Positions 34,459-45,902 of a stretch of 64,000 bases of DNA are shown one piece after another. The stretch is from Corinectria fuckeliana. Its lineage: Eukaryota; Ascomycota; Sordariomycetes; Hypocreales; Nectriaceae. Position 1 is the stretch's first letter, and every line of letters starts with the position of its first letter. The stretch is taken from positions 144,042-208,041 of the forward strand of contig WPDH01000075.1 in the NCBI GenBank assembly GCA_019137255.1. Reading direction: 5' to 3'. The notes under the pieces were generated by a model that searched no databases, was not told the DNA's origin, and was given only the letters and a program-made list of their open reading frames with translations. A program made the translations under genes and the position numbers.

Positions 34459-36016
34459 TTGACGGGGAGGGGAAGCGTTGGCGGGATTCTTGCCAAGACG
34501 ATTAGGTACTGCGTGACAGCAAACAAAGTCATATCACGAACACACGGGTATCTTGACCCGAGACTCTGCTGCGAGATGGATGGACTAGCACCACCAGGCA
34601 GCAAAGATGATCAGCGACAACTGGTTAGAGCCTGGGATACTCGAAGCGACGAGGGCGGGGAAGGGCGTCAAGTCACGTACTGTGTAGATACTGTATGCGG
34701 GAGCCCACCAGGGAGCTGAGTGGGTTGTTCTATCTACAGGGTGGGATTCAGTGGGTTTCTATGCATGCAGTGGTGTTGTGCAATGCAACGTGACTACAAC
34801 GCAAGCGGCTAGGGGCCCTTTGCACCCAAGACAGGGACGAGTCCATTGTGAGGATCGGAAGATTCGCCTGGGGAAGCAGCCTTGTTGATATTAGTAAAGA
34901 GCCAGGTAAATATATTAATTACGCAGTGAGTACATACCTAGCTAGTTAAGTTGCGGACGACATTGGGGTATCTTGTCCTGGGTGAGGTCCCACCAACCAG
35001 CACAGCATGGCACCCGACATTCAACCCCGCGTTCTATGTTACTGTATCGAGCCAATCCTCGTGGACAATCAGTTAGTTACTTTGCCTTGCTCGGCCGGAC
35101 CGGCCATTCTCGGCCCAACGTCTTTCCCCAAATGATCGTCAAAGGAGACATTCTGAGGATGGCGCAGCACGATAACAGACACGCCGACGCCGACTCAGAC
35201 CAGTCAGGCCTAAATCTCCGGTAACGTAAGGCAGCTACTTTGCGGGGCTCACAAAACCTATCTCTGCGAGGTTGGCTGTCTTGTCCATCTTTCCTCCGAC
35301 ATCCAATCTAACAACACAACAACCGTCCCGGGGGTTCTCGAGTCTCCCAATATCTGCATGCACTCTCAGAGTTCTGACACCTTGACAACCGATCTCGTCT
35401 CCCGCTCCACCAGCAAAAATTGGGTAAGGCAATCGAGATACGCATGCATAGTTCCTTGCCTTTGCCAATTCAACAGCACGCTGCTACTCTCTTGTAACAC
35501 TTACACCGAATCTATGCCGGTCAACACCTTCGCTTGCACTGCACATACTTGCTATGTACCAACACAAAGTCACCTTGTTGAGTCTCCATTGCTACTTACT
35601 AGCAGCCCCCGCTCATTGATCCTCGCACCCTCGACTTCGTTGCTCATCCTACCATTGTGCAAGCGCCCATCACATCTGCTGTTCGCCCACAAATCACCAC
35701 CCCCTCGTCTGATTGATGCTTGATCCTCCTGGTCTCTCTGTTGGTTGTTAGCCCTCACGGGCTCCATTCCCGACCACCCTGTCACTGCCCTCAACTATCA
35801 AATCCTCTTCCCCGTCGCCGCACTAAAGCCGCAAGCCCCTGGCCCGGCTCCTACCCACTCCATTCCCGTCCCCATCTCCCGTTGTCAATGGTCCTCTTCG
35901 GGACGGCGTTGCGTTTGCATCTCGCTAGCGTCCACCCCCATGGCCCCCTCCCTCTCCGAATTGCGCATCCCATTGCCATCCGGAAACTGACTGTGCTAGA
36001 ACAGGCCGATCCTACA
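34459..36016. other. Intergenic region and leader of the ThDP enzyme
   Basis: The left part has no coding signal. The right part, from about 35300, is pyrimidine-rich, typical of a filamentous-fungal promoter and long leader. The frame upstream of 36017 is open and in phase, so an earlier start (35888) is possible. Confidence 0.45.
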
Positions 36017-38139
36017 ATGGCCCTGCTGAAACGTGCCTCTCCGATCCTCTCGAGATGCGGAACTGCAGGGGCTGCTGGTTCCGCCTTGCGTGGTTATAAC
36101 ATGGCCCGTCTTGCCGCTGCGTCTGTGGCTTGTGGGGGTCGTTCCATCTCTTCTTCAACGACAGCCAGGGACCGTATCGTCGGGCTTTCTACCACCACTG
36201 GTCGATCCTCATCTCGTGGAATCACCTACCGACCGTACACAACTGCTGACCCCAAAATGTATACCGCATCATTCGCCTTCTTCGAGGCCATCTGGGAGGC
36301 CGGAGTCACCCATTGTTTCGTCAATTTGGGTTCCGACCATCCCAGTATTATCGAGGCCATGGTCAAAGGTCAGCGTGAGGCAAAGGGCAAATTCCCTCGC
36401 ATCATCACCTGTCCAAATGAGGTAGTTCTAGAGTGCCGACGCACGCCGTAAGAACCCTAAAAGAGAGTGCTGACTGCTGTGCTTTCTTCGCTACAGATGG
36501 TCGCAATGTCAATGGCTGATGGCTATGCTCGATTGACGGGCAAGCCTCAGTGTGTAATAATCCACGTCGATGTCGGCACTCAGGGTCTGGGTGCCGCGGT
36601 ACACAACGCGTCCACTGGCAGAGCTCCAGTGCTGGTGTTTGCTGGTCTGTCGCCCTTTACGCTCGAGGGCGAGTTGCGAGGAAGCCGCACAGAGTACATC
36701 CATTGGATCCAGGACGTCCCAGACCAGAAGCAGATCGTTTCGCAGTACTGCCGCTACTCGGCCGAGATCAAGACCGGCACCAATGTCAAGCAAATGGTCA
36801 ACCGAGCCCTTCAATTCGCCGCCTCCGACCCCAAGGGCCCCGTCTATCTGTGCGGCGCACGAGAAGTCATGGAAGCTGACATTGCTCCCTACTCCCTAAA
36901 CCAGGACCACTGGGACCCCGTCGAGCTTGGTGGTCTGCCCAAAAGTGCCGTGGCTAAAATTTCGGAGGCGCTTGCCGGTGCCAAGGAACCCCTTCTCGTC
37001 ACCGGCTTCGCAGGCAGAAACCAAAAGGCCCCTGCTGCCTTGGTGGAACTCGCCAACACAGTCAAGGGACTGCGCGTGCTGGACACGGGCGGCAGCGACA
37101 TGTGCTTCCCCGCAGACCATCCGGCATGGCTGGGACTGCGGTTTGGTGTCGACGAGGCCATCCAAACCGCCGATGCCATCATCGTCCTGGATTGCGACGT
37201 GCCTTGGATCCCTACAAGGTGTAAGCCGCGCGAGGATGCCAAGATCTTTCACATCGACGTCGATCCGTTGAAGCAGCAGATGCCGCTCTTTTACATCCAG
37301 TCCGACGCCCGGTACCGCGCGGATGCGTTGACGTCTGTTGAGCAGATCACCGCCGCACTGAAGGCTCCCGAGTTGGCCAGCAAGCTGGAAGCGAACGCGG
37401 CCGAGGCCGAGCAGAAGCTTGCCCAGACTTACAAGGCGAAACTGGCGGCAATCTCAAAGGCTGCCGAGCCTCTCCAGGACGGCACCTTTGGGACCGGCCA
37501 TCTCTGCCAGGTCCTTCGCAACGTCTGTCCAGACGACACCCTCTGGGCGGTCGAGGCCGTGACCAACACGCCGTTTGTTCACGATAACCTGCAACCCAAA
37601 ATTCCCGGCTCGTGGATCAACTGCGGCGGGGGTGGTCTCGGATGGTCTGGCGGCGGCGCTCTTGGTATCAAGCTGGCTACGGATGCCGAAAACGGCGGCA
37701 AGGGCAAGGGCAAATTTGTGGTGCAGATCGTGGGAGACGGAACGTATTTGTTCACTGTCCCGGGAAGCGTATACTGGATTTCGAAGCGATACAACATTCC
37801 CGTGCTGACTATTGTGCTCAACAACAAAGGTGAGTTTGGATCTTCAAGGACATATCAAGCAGGCTAACATTGATGGCAGGATGGAATGCGCCCCGAAAGT
37901 CGCTGCTGCTGGTCCACCCCGATGGCCTCGGCTCCCAAGCTACCAACGAAGAGATCAACATCTCGTTCGACCCCGTGCCTGACTACTCTGGCATCGCCAA
38001 GGCGGCTGCTGGCGGAGATATCTTTGCGGCCAAGGTGCAGCAGGCGGCGGACCTGGAGAGTGTGCTGAAGGAGGCTGTTGCCAAGGTCCAGAGCGGTCAA
38101 ACGGCCGTAATTGACTGCAAGGTGGTGTCTGACTGCTGA
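36017..38139 (+). CDS. Thiamine-diphosphate-dependent enzyme, acetolactate-synthase-like, probably mitochondrial
   Basis: Member of the ThDP decarboxylase/carboligase superfamily (acetolactate synthase, benzoylformate decarboxylase and relatives); substrate not determined. Exons 36017..36421, 36497..37829 and 37880..38139; introns 75 and 50 nt, each with a good branch site (GCTGAC, GCTAAC); 665 residues. Residues 1-80 are Arg/Ser/Ala-rich with almost no acidic residues, as in a mitochondrial presequence. The Pyr domain has Glu135 (CPNE-MVAM), the ThDP-activating glutamate. A central domain follows, then the PP domain with GDGTYLF (near 548) and NNKGWN. It is not the usual Ilv2, whose sequence around the ThDP site differs. 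Alternative starts exist (35888, 36104 or 36258). Confidence 0.88.
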
Positions 38140-40352
38140 GGACTGCGTTAATGATTGATGATGATGGAGTAAGATGATGAATGGGATATATTCTGCCTCA
38201 ATGTGTACCCATGATTAGTAGGAAGCTAATACTACAACGAGAATGAGGCAGTCGGGGGTTAGGATTAGCGCATGGCACATGATGCGTCCAGCGATGATCT
38301 CTTGATCGTGACGAATACATACTATGTAGTCGAGGATTTTGTTAGGTTGGACACATAGCTCTTGGTGGTTATTGGCAGACCCAACGAATCGAGATAGCCA
38401 TCTGCAAGTGCAAGACGTACTGCAAATCACTTCCTCTGACGTCGACGAACTAGGATCAGAGCTTTGGGCCTGGTCCTTGGCTAGGCCTACTAGTATGTAT
38501 ACATGTACAAACTACCAAACATTTGCTATAGGGCTCGTATTTTAGATGGCTGTCTGTTTCGCAGTAGCACACCTGCAAGACGAGTTGGCGTGCATCGTGG
38601 TGACCACGAGGCGAAGGTGAGACGAGTCGGACGATCCGAGACAAGACGGAGCGAGACGAAACCAGCCAAAGGGCGAGCCACACAAGGGAAGTGAGTCTTC
38701 AGCAAGTGCTTGTGCAGTCATTATGGTTCATTGTTTAATGGCGGCTAAGATGCATGCGGATGGACCTTCCCATGAAGCCGAGGCCACGAGATGCAATAGC
38801 CAAGGCCGGATCTGCATTGGCTGGTTGGAGAGCATGCTAAAGGGGCCGGATTCGCTGCACGGGGGACGACGAGGTCTAGTCTACTATGTAGCTTCTCATT
38901 GTAGCCGTCGCGTGGTCACGCTCTCGTGTCCCGCCTGCTCGTAAATGCGGGATTGACCCCGTCAGTGCCCTCCCAGGGATGTCCTGCAGGGCGTCCATGG
39001 CAAATTAGTGGACATCCCAGCAGGTCAGGCGCCCACACCAAGGGCGGCTCCAGCGGCGGCGGCTCCCTGGATCCATCCATGGGATCCCGCTGTGCAGTAA
39101 TTTGACCGGACGCTGGGCGGGCGGGGTTAACGGGTCCGCGAGAGGGGGGGCGCTGCACGACGCGGCCGGGACCCTGCGAATCGGGCGGCTTTTTAAAGGC
39201 AACATCAGACGACACTTGCTTCTGCGAGTTGTTACCGCGTATTTCGATTGTTCGCGCCTGAGATTGCTCCTATAAACAAGCCTGTTGTCCGTCGGTAGCG
39301 TGCCTTTTAGACATTGGAGACAACGGCCTAGACCTCGCCGTTGCGAACGCTTCCAGTCTCTTCCTGGTCTCTTTTTCGTACGCCCGCCCGACAATCTCCA
39401 CATCCGTCCGTGGCCCGAGGCGATCCCCGGGCCGCCTCCAAAAAGCGAGGGCAAATGCCCAGCAATACGAACGGAGCGAGGGCCAGACGACGCCGCGATT
39501 TTGCCGCGGCCCAGCCCAAGTTACAAAAGCAAGCCAGGTCGAGACCGCTTCGGCATTCCTCGCTCCAGAGTCTGTTCTACGTAGTACCTGCCTACCTGAA
39601 TCGGTCCCTAGCAAGTAGGGAGTTGGGCCTACTAGTAGCTGGACTCCTTCTCGGCGCACGGGGAGCCCGATTGCGAGTTCGCTGTTAGTCCCCCAAGCTC
39701 CCCCGCACCACCACGTGCCTGGCGTCGTGTCTCTCGCTCGGAGTGGCAATTCGCCGGGCCTACAAAAACAACTGCGGCGCCGTCGCCTTCTGCTTCACCA
39801 CCATCGCTCCGACGCTGGTCGCTTTTCGCTCGCTCGCCTTGATTCGCGTCCCATCATCAACTTGCTCTCCTGTATCATTTATCCTTCTCACGCAGAGTCT
39901 CTTACCCCTCACCGCTTCTTCTTTTACCCGGGTGCATTGGACCACGGTCGTTGTCGCCCCGCCAATCTAATTCGGACTGGTTCTGAATCCTCTCTTATCG
40001 ACAAGCTGCAAAGTCGGCAGCGTTTCAAGGCCTGGCAGATCAACAGACACCTGGCCGCCCTGCCTCCAGACCGTCGGTATTGGCAGCCCCGCCGCTCTTC
40101 AGGGACCAGGTCCACTCGTCGTCGTCCCACTCTGTCTCACGAGTTTGCGCTCGCAAAGTACGAGCTGCCCCACGACAATAATACCCCGCCGTCACACACG
40201 CGTCCTTGCCATTAGTCTCGAGCGACGAGATCATGAAAGGCGGCGCATCGGGCCTTGTCGAGCGTCTGGTCCTCCTGAAAAGACTGAGGCGCATCAACGA
40301 GTGCATCTCGTGAAGGGGCGCTCCTCTACCCTCCCCATCATCTCCCCGAGTC
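38140..40352. other. Intergenic region upstream of the PHO80-like cyclin
   Basis: 2.2 kb with no supported gene. The stretch from about 39750 to 40350 is C/T-rich, consistent with promoter and leader of the cyclin gene. Confidence 0.45.
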
Positions 40353-41306
40353 ATGTCCAACCAGCCCTCCGCCGCCGCGACGAACGAGACACACCCCTCC
40401 GCCGATCCCCTCGCCGCCGAATATGGCATCTTCCAGATGCTGCCCTCCGAGGCGCTCAAGTTGTTGAGCGCCAATGTCGAGTTGCTCGTCAGGATAACGG
40501 GCGACGTCCCCCCGACTCCGCCACCTAAATCGCCTACCGTGCCGCATATGAAGGGCATGCAGGCCGAAAAAGAGAATATTGCGCGAACGTACTCGGACAA
40601 GAGTCTCGCCTGGATGCGCCAGCAGGCCGAGTTGGAGGCCAAGAAGCTAGATAGCAAAGAGGCTCGCGCCACTATCATCCACAAGGCTGACATCGAGACC
40701 GACAATGCACCCATACAAGCCGATATGGACCATCAAAACAACCTCGATGGCGTCGACGGCGTGCAGCTCAAGTCATCGGCGACCAACGTGCCGTACATCA
40801 TCATTGGCGCGGACTCCCAGCCGATCAATCTCCAGCATGGTGCCATCACCCGCAAGTTCTACAGCAAGAACGAGCCTCCCATCAGCATCAACCAGTATCT
40901 TATGCGCCTACATCAATTCTGCCCCATGAGTACGGCCGTCTACCTAGCTACATCCCTATATATTCATCGTCTTGCTGTCGAGGAGCGCGCTATTCCCGTC
41001 ACTCGGCGCAACGCCCACCGCTTGGTCCTTGCAGGACTACGAGTTGCGATGAAAGCGCTTGAGGATCTGTCCTATCCTCACAACAAAATGGCCAAAGTCG
41101 GCGGCGTCAGCGAGGCTGAACTGGCGCGATTAGAGATTAGTTTCTGCTTCTTGGCTGGGTTCGAGCTTGTCGTTGGCGTTGAACGGCTGCAGGAACATTA
41201 CGAGAGTTTGAAAGCCGTCGTTTCTCGGCAGGCTTTGGATGATTTGGAGGTTCCTACTCTAAAATTAACAAGGAAGCCTCGCGAGCAGGTCCAAACTGTG
41301 GGCTGA
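40353..41306 (+). CDS. PHO80/PREG-like cyclin
   Basis: Regulatory subunit of a PHO85-type cyclin-dependent kinase; in yeast and Neurospora such cyclins keep the phosphate-starvation transcription factor inactive when phosphate is plentiful. Single exon, 317 residues. The N-terminal part has MLPSEALKLLSANVELLVR, typical of the PHO80 branch, then a Pro-rich spacer (GDVPPTPPPKSPTVPH). The cyclin box covers roughly residues 160-290, with FYSKNEPPISINQYLMRLHQ, TAVYLATSLYIHRLAV, VTRRNAHRLVLAGLRVA and NKMAKVGGVSEAELARLE. The start follows a C/T-rich leader and opens MSNQPSAAATNET. Pcl6/7-type cyclins are the main alternative; the N-terminal helix favours PHO80. Confidence 0.9.
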   Translation: MSNQPSAAATNETHPSADPLAAEYGIFQMLPSEALKLLSANVELLVRITGDVPPTPPPKSPTVPHMKGMQAEKENIARTYSDKSLAWMRQQAELEAKKLDSKEARATIIHKADIETDNAPIQADMDHQNNLDGVDGVQLKSSATNVPYIIIGADSQPINLQHGAITRKFYSKNEPPISINQYLMRLHQFCPMSTAVYLATSLYIHRLAVEERAIPVTRRNAHRLVLAGLRVAMKALEDLSYPHNKMAKVGGVSEAELARLEISFCFLAGFELVVGVERLQEHYESLKAVVSRQALDDLEVPTLKLTRKPREQVQTVG

Positions 41307-44300
41307 ATCTAAGCAGACTCGGGTGCATATTACGACCCGGGCGCTCCATGGCTGTACACGACCCACCCCTTCCTGTCATAAGAAGGGGAACATATTAAGC
41401 GCCAATAAAGGGAAAGAGATGGATTGCAGATGGATGGACAGACGAGTCCAAGTGGAATTATATACTTACAGGTCATCTTGCCGGGGTCTTAGGAAACAGC
41501 ATTTTTACAGGCAGGGCATCCGTATTTGGCGTGGCGGATACATGAACAACGGATGATGATGAGGGAAGCGCGTTTTCGATACCCGGATTGGACCAAGAAT
41601 TGACTTAGATTCACAACTCATGCGTTTTTCCCCTTCCATCACGGGCAGGTCTATATGTGACAAACTATTGGATGAGATGAGTGAGTAATGCCAAGTCTAA
41701 GTCACAACGCGCAAGTGCGACGCGCAAGACATTCCGGGTGGTCTCGATAACTTCATGTAAGATAGGCCGTTTGATGCATGCGGTTGACACGGACACCATC
41801 ACAGCTATCAAGTAAGACAGGCCGTTCTAGTTCACCTTGCTCATCCGTCCCTAACGCGGTTGTTACGCTGCCGTTTGCTAACTCGCGCGCAGCGAAAAGG
41901 ACGAAACCCGTAACTATCGCCGCCGGGGTGTGGTCCCGTGGCCATAGTTCCGTGCAGGAGGGTTGCACGTCAACGTCGCAGTCGGGTCGCAACGAGCGGA
42001 GCGGCGCGGCGTCCTGTGTCACTTGTGGGTGGGATGCTTTGTGACGAGAGGGAAGAAAGGGCGATAAGGGGTTTCGATGTTTCAGCTGAGGGAGGTGAGG
42101 CGAGGGTCATGGGTAGGGTTAAGTAAGGTTCAAGGTGGTGTGGAGGGCACGGGGAGGTTGGGCGAGCTCGTGTAACTTGAAATTTGGACGTTTGAAAGTT
42201 GGAGTTCTCAAGGTTGGGAGTTGGTGAAGATGGTGTAGACGGTGGAGATGGTGTTGAGGGATACGGGCTGGGGAGGGGGGATGTTGTGTATGGGGAATTT
42301 TGTCGACATGGCTGTAAACTTGCCGTGTGCCAGTGTTGGACGGGATTGGGATGACAGTAACTAGACTGTGGTGAGGTGAGAGCTATCAAGACAGACTGAG
42401 ATACGACAAAGTCAGTCAAATGTAAAGGTGTACCAAGGTGAGTGTCTGGATAGATCAGGTAGTACGACCAAGAACCAGACTCAGTCTCCAACATCTCACC
42501 CTCAGCCAACCTCGACAGTTCTTGTCTCTCCCGGCAGACAAACCTCCACCACTCCATCCAGCGATAACACCACAACCAAAGCATCCTTGTCTCACCGCAT
42601 TAAAAAACGGGCAGCCTTTCCACACGAAAAGTCCCCCAGCTCAGTTGCCCCCATCACCACCCATCCCCCCCAGGACACTTCACACCAGCCAATCACGCCC
42701 ACCCACCCTTTCCCTCCCGGGGATCGACAGTCACAGGACCGCCGTCGGCCGAGATCGGGGAGACGGGTGGTCCGGGTGACTCCAGAACCCGGATTGCAAA
42801 TACTGGTACGGAGAACCGGGGGGGGAGGGGTCCGATGTGGCGGCGGGATGGGACGGCGTGGTGGAGGGGGGCGTGTGTGCAGGGCGGGAACGGCATGTTT
42901 CTTGAATAGTTTGATGGATGGGTGGTGGGATGGTGGTGGTGGTGTTGTTGGTTAGGATTATCTCGGCAGTGGAGGGACAGTTCTGTCCCCTCACATCCAC
43001 GGCTTAGAACTCGCTGCAGATGCCACGCCGGCTCGAATCTCATCACTGCAGGGGAAATGGCGCAGGAAAGATGCAAGCAGCACGCCCGGTTCACCACGAC
43101 CAGCAATCGTAGCCCGCCATACAAAGCAAGCCCTGCTGCCTGCCTACCTGCCTACCTACCTACCCCGCAAACGAAAGTCGCGATAAGGTGCAAGTCGAAC
43201 GGGATCGCGCATGTTGCAGGTTGCCCGGCTGCAGGGCCAATGTCCCTTTTTTACACTTTGCGGCGTGGGAAACGAGTCCTGGGCTACCTACTTGTTTAGT
43301 GACTCGGGAAATAAATGGTGTTACTGGCACTGGGAGTGGGGATGGGAAAGGACTCGTTTGGAGATAACAATTCTGGTGATGATTGTGGATGAATGAGAAT
43401 GCTTACCTACCTGGCAGAATTGTGTAAGTGGAAGTGGTCCCTCACCGTTATATCAGAAAGTCCATGTACATCATTAACAACAGCCCACCAGCCTGTTCCT
43501 GTCTGCTCATCCCCGAGCCCTCGAATGAGCAAACTTTCCCATCCGATCCCATCATCTCCAGATGCGCCATGATCGCCATTCCCCACTCCGCGATACACTT
43601 TCGCCAACGCCAAGCATCGAGAACCCCTCCCGAGTCATCGCCAGCCCGCGCCGAAGTCGACGATTAATTAGCGCCACGGCCAAACCGTTCCCACAAAGAA
43701 GGCAGGCAGGCAGCCGTCAGAGTTCCTTTTGGCCTGGGCTGTGGGGAATGAAGTTGGGGGGGTCTGGTGCTTCTATCGATAAGCTGCGGGGCACCGATGC
43801 TGCATTCCCGCCACAGTGCATGGCTAGCGGGGTGAGTCTAGATTAATAGAAGTCCCGTCGTGTGGTGAAGCAGTGGTGAGCAGTGGTGAGCAGGCCATCC
43901 ATCCGTCTGGGCGGCCGTTGGTTGGTCTCCGGGTTGTTTAGTTTGCCGTGTTGGGACGACGACCGCTTTTCTGTTGTCCGAGTCGTTCCCCTTCGCTGTG
44001 AGTCACTCGTTGGACTGGTCACTCACTGGTCAATGGGACGACTTCTTTCACCGTCGACCGGGAGATGCTACACATGTTGCGTTTGAGTTGGGAATGTTGC
44101 TTATCGTGGTTGCTAGTCCCAAGTAGCCACGGTCACATTGCCAGCGCGTTGATGCTTCCATCCCATCTCGTCATGTCCGCCGTGACAGTACTACTTAGAT
44201 TAAAAGTAAGTAGTAGCAGAGACATAGTATGGAAACGGCTATGGACGATGAGTGGCCAGGCAACCATCGGCAAGTGCCCCTCTAAGCCTCTAGGTCGTCC

Positions 44301-44702
44301 TACGCCATCCAAGTCAAAGGGCAAGTCAAAGGCAAGCAAAAAGAGAATGCAACCAAAAGTCTAACACACAAATGAATCCTTTGGGATTCTTTTCTTTTTT
44401 TGCCATCTTTTCTGTGGTTTTATCTGTCCTGTTTCCCCTTCGTAACCGGCCTGTTTTGTGTGCCTCTTAGTCTGTAACTGGTATCATAGATCCTTCCATC
44501 TCATATCAAGTACATTCATCCAAATTCCAATACCAATTCCAATTCCCCAATAATATCAGCGCTCTTAAATCAATGCATGCTTGTGCTTCCCTGCCATTAT
44601 CAAATCAAGGTCCATCTCGTCCATCCATCCCAGGGGAGGGTAAAAGCCAATAATACAAAAGTACAAGTCGGGAAGGAAAACAAAACAAAAGCAATCAACG
44701 AA
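41307..44702. other. Convergent intergenic region, about 3.4 kb
   Basis: Between the cyclin stop and the 3' end of the 399-residue gene. It includes CCTG/CCTA repeats near 43136-43165. A 204-codon minus-strand frame (42584..41970) is Ser/Pro/Thr-rich but lacks coding bias or a domain. No gene supported. Confidence 0.4.
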
Positions 44703-45902
44703 TTACTCCCAGCGGTACACGCCGTCGTCGTACAGCACACGGTGTCGTCGGCTGCCGGGGCCGACGGTTGCTCGCCGACGGGGCTGGATTCGCTCCATCA
44801 GTCGCTTGCGCTGAGCCTCGTCCTCCTTGCGCTCCTCCTTCTCCGCCAGGCGACGGGCCTTCTCGTCGCGGCGCGCCTCCTCGAAGTTGAGACGTCGCAC
44901 GGCCTCTACGAGCTCAGTGTCGTAGGGGATCTCGACTGCTCCTCGCTTGTAGGTAGAGGCGCGCTTGGGGACAGGGGCTTGGGGCACCACCTGGCGGGCA
45001 GCAATCTCAGCGTTGGCCTCGTTGATGCGAGCGCGGACGCGCTGGGCGCGGATCTCCGCTTCCTCGCGCTCCTTCTCGCGCTGGCGGCGACGGCGACGCT
45101 TCTCCTCGTCCTCGTCCCGCTGCGAGTGGCGGCTCTCGCGCGAGCTTGTGGATGCGTGTCGCGAGTGTGATGATCGTCGCTTGTTGTCGACAACCTCGAT
45201 CTGGACGTGGCGGTCGCCGTGGGTGCGCTCGTCGACGATGATGGGGCGGCGACGGCTAGGCGAGGCGTCGAGATAGGGGCTGGTGTTGGGAGATGCGGGA
45301 GCAGTGTGGGGAGCGGTCCAGGTCTGAGGCGGCGTGCGAGGCGTGGGCGGGTTGTCAACCAGCACGACGCGCTCGTGGCGTTTGCCCTCGCGGCGGTTCA
45401 GGTCGAGGACCTTCTGGCCGTTGACGTAGACGCCCGAGGACCGCTTCTTCTGGCTGGAGGAGCTGCCGTAGGACCGGTCCGAGTCGTCGCCGGAGCGGTA
45501 GTTGGCGGCCGAAGGCGACGGGCTGTACTGCGGTGTGGGAGGGAGCTGGTTCATGTAGGGCATGTTGGGGTCGCCGTAAGTGACGAACTGGTGAGGGTGC
45601 TGGAAGACGACGTTGTTGGCGCAGGGCTTGCCGTACATGGACGCGGCGCAGAGCGTAGGGTGGTAGGTGTTCTCCCGACGGCCGTCGGGATGGACGTAAG
45701 TGTACATGTTGGTAGTACACATTGCGTCGGTTGTGGTGGTGTTAAACGTATGAGGATGGTTTTCCTGGATTGTGGCCGGAGCGAGGGCACGAGAGGACCT
45801 CGTAGGTTGGAAGCGGCGAGAGCAGTGCTCAGGCAAAGGTTTGCTGTGGCGGGAGTTGTAGACGATGTTGTCGACGATGATGGGTTGCCGTGGAGAAGAC
45901 AA
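44703..45902 (-). CDS. Basic, disordered coiled-coil protein of unknown function
   Basis: 399 codons uninterrupted, with strong G/C third-position bias. The first 60 residues may be leader; a second Met at 45722 opens MCTTNMYTYVHPDGRRE and could be the true start. After a small Cys-containing segment (MCTTN, TLCAASMYGKPCANN) the chain is Ser/Pro-rich and disordered with the conserved-looking VYVNGQKVLDLNRREGKRH. It then has a highly charged helix (RRRRRQREKEREEAEIRAQR onward) and a second charged helix (EEARRDEKARRLAEKEERKE). It ends RHRVLYDDGVYRWE. No enzyme motif. The type is widespread in Pezizomycotina as an uncharacterised protein, by my recollection. A nuclear or RNA-associated role is possible but unsupported. 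Confidence 0.75.
   Translation of the reverse strand: MSSPRQPIIVDNIVYNSRHSKPLPEHCSRRFQPTRSSRALAPATIQENHPHTFNTTTTDAMCTTNMYTYVHPDGRRENTYHPTLCAASMYGKPCANNVVFQHPHQFVTYGDPNMPYMNQLPPTPQYSPSPSAANYRSGDDSDRSYGSSSSQKKRSSGVYVNGQKVLDLNRREGKRHERVVLVDNPPTPRTPPQTWTAPHTAPASPNTSPYLDASPSRRRPIIVDERTHGDRHVQIEVVDNKRRSSHSRHASTSSRESRHSQRDEDEEKRRRRRQREKEREEAEIRAQRVRARINEANAEIAARQVVPQAPVPKRASTYKRGAVEIPYDTELVEAVRRLNFEEARRDEKARRLAEKEERKEDEAQRKRLMERIQPRRRATVGPGSRRHRVLYDDGVYRWE

Noticed and set aside
41970..42584. 204-codon Ser/Pro/Thr-rich frame on the minus strand
   Set aside because: Low complexity with Trp/Tyr-rich odd N-terminus, no coding bias, no recognised motif.
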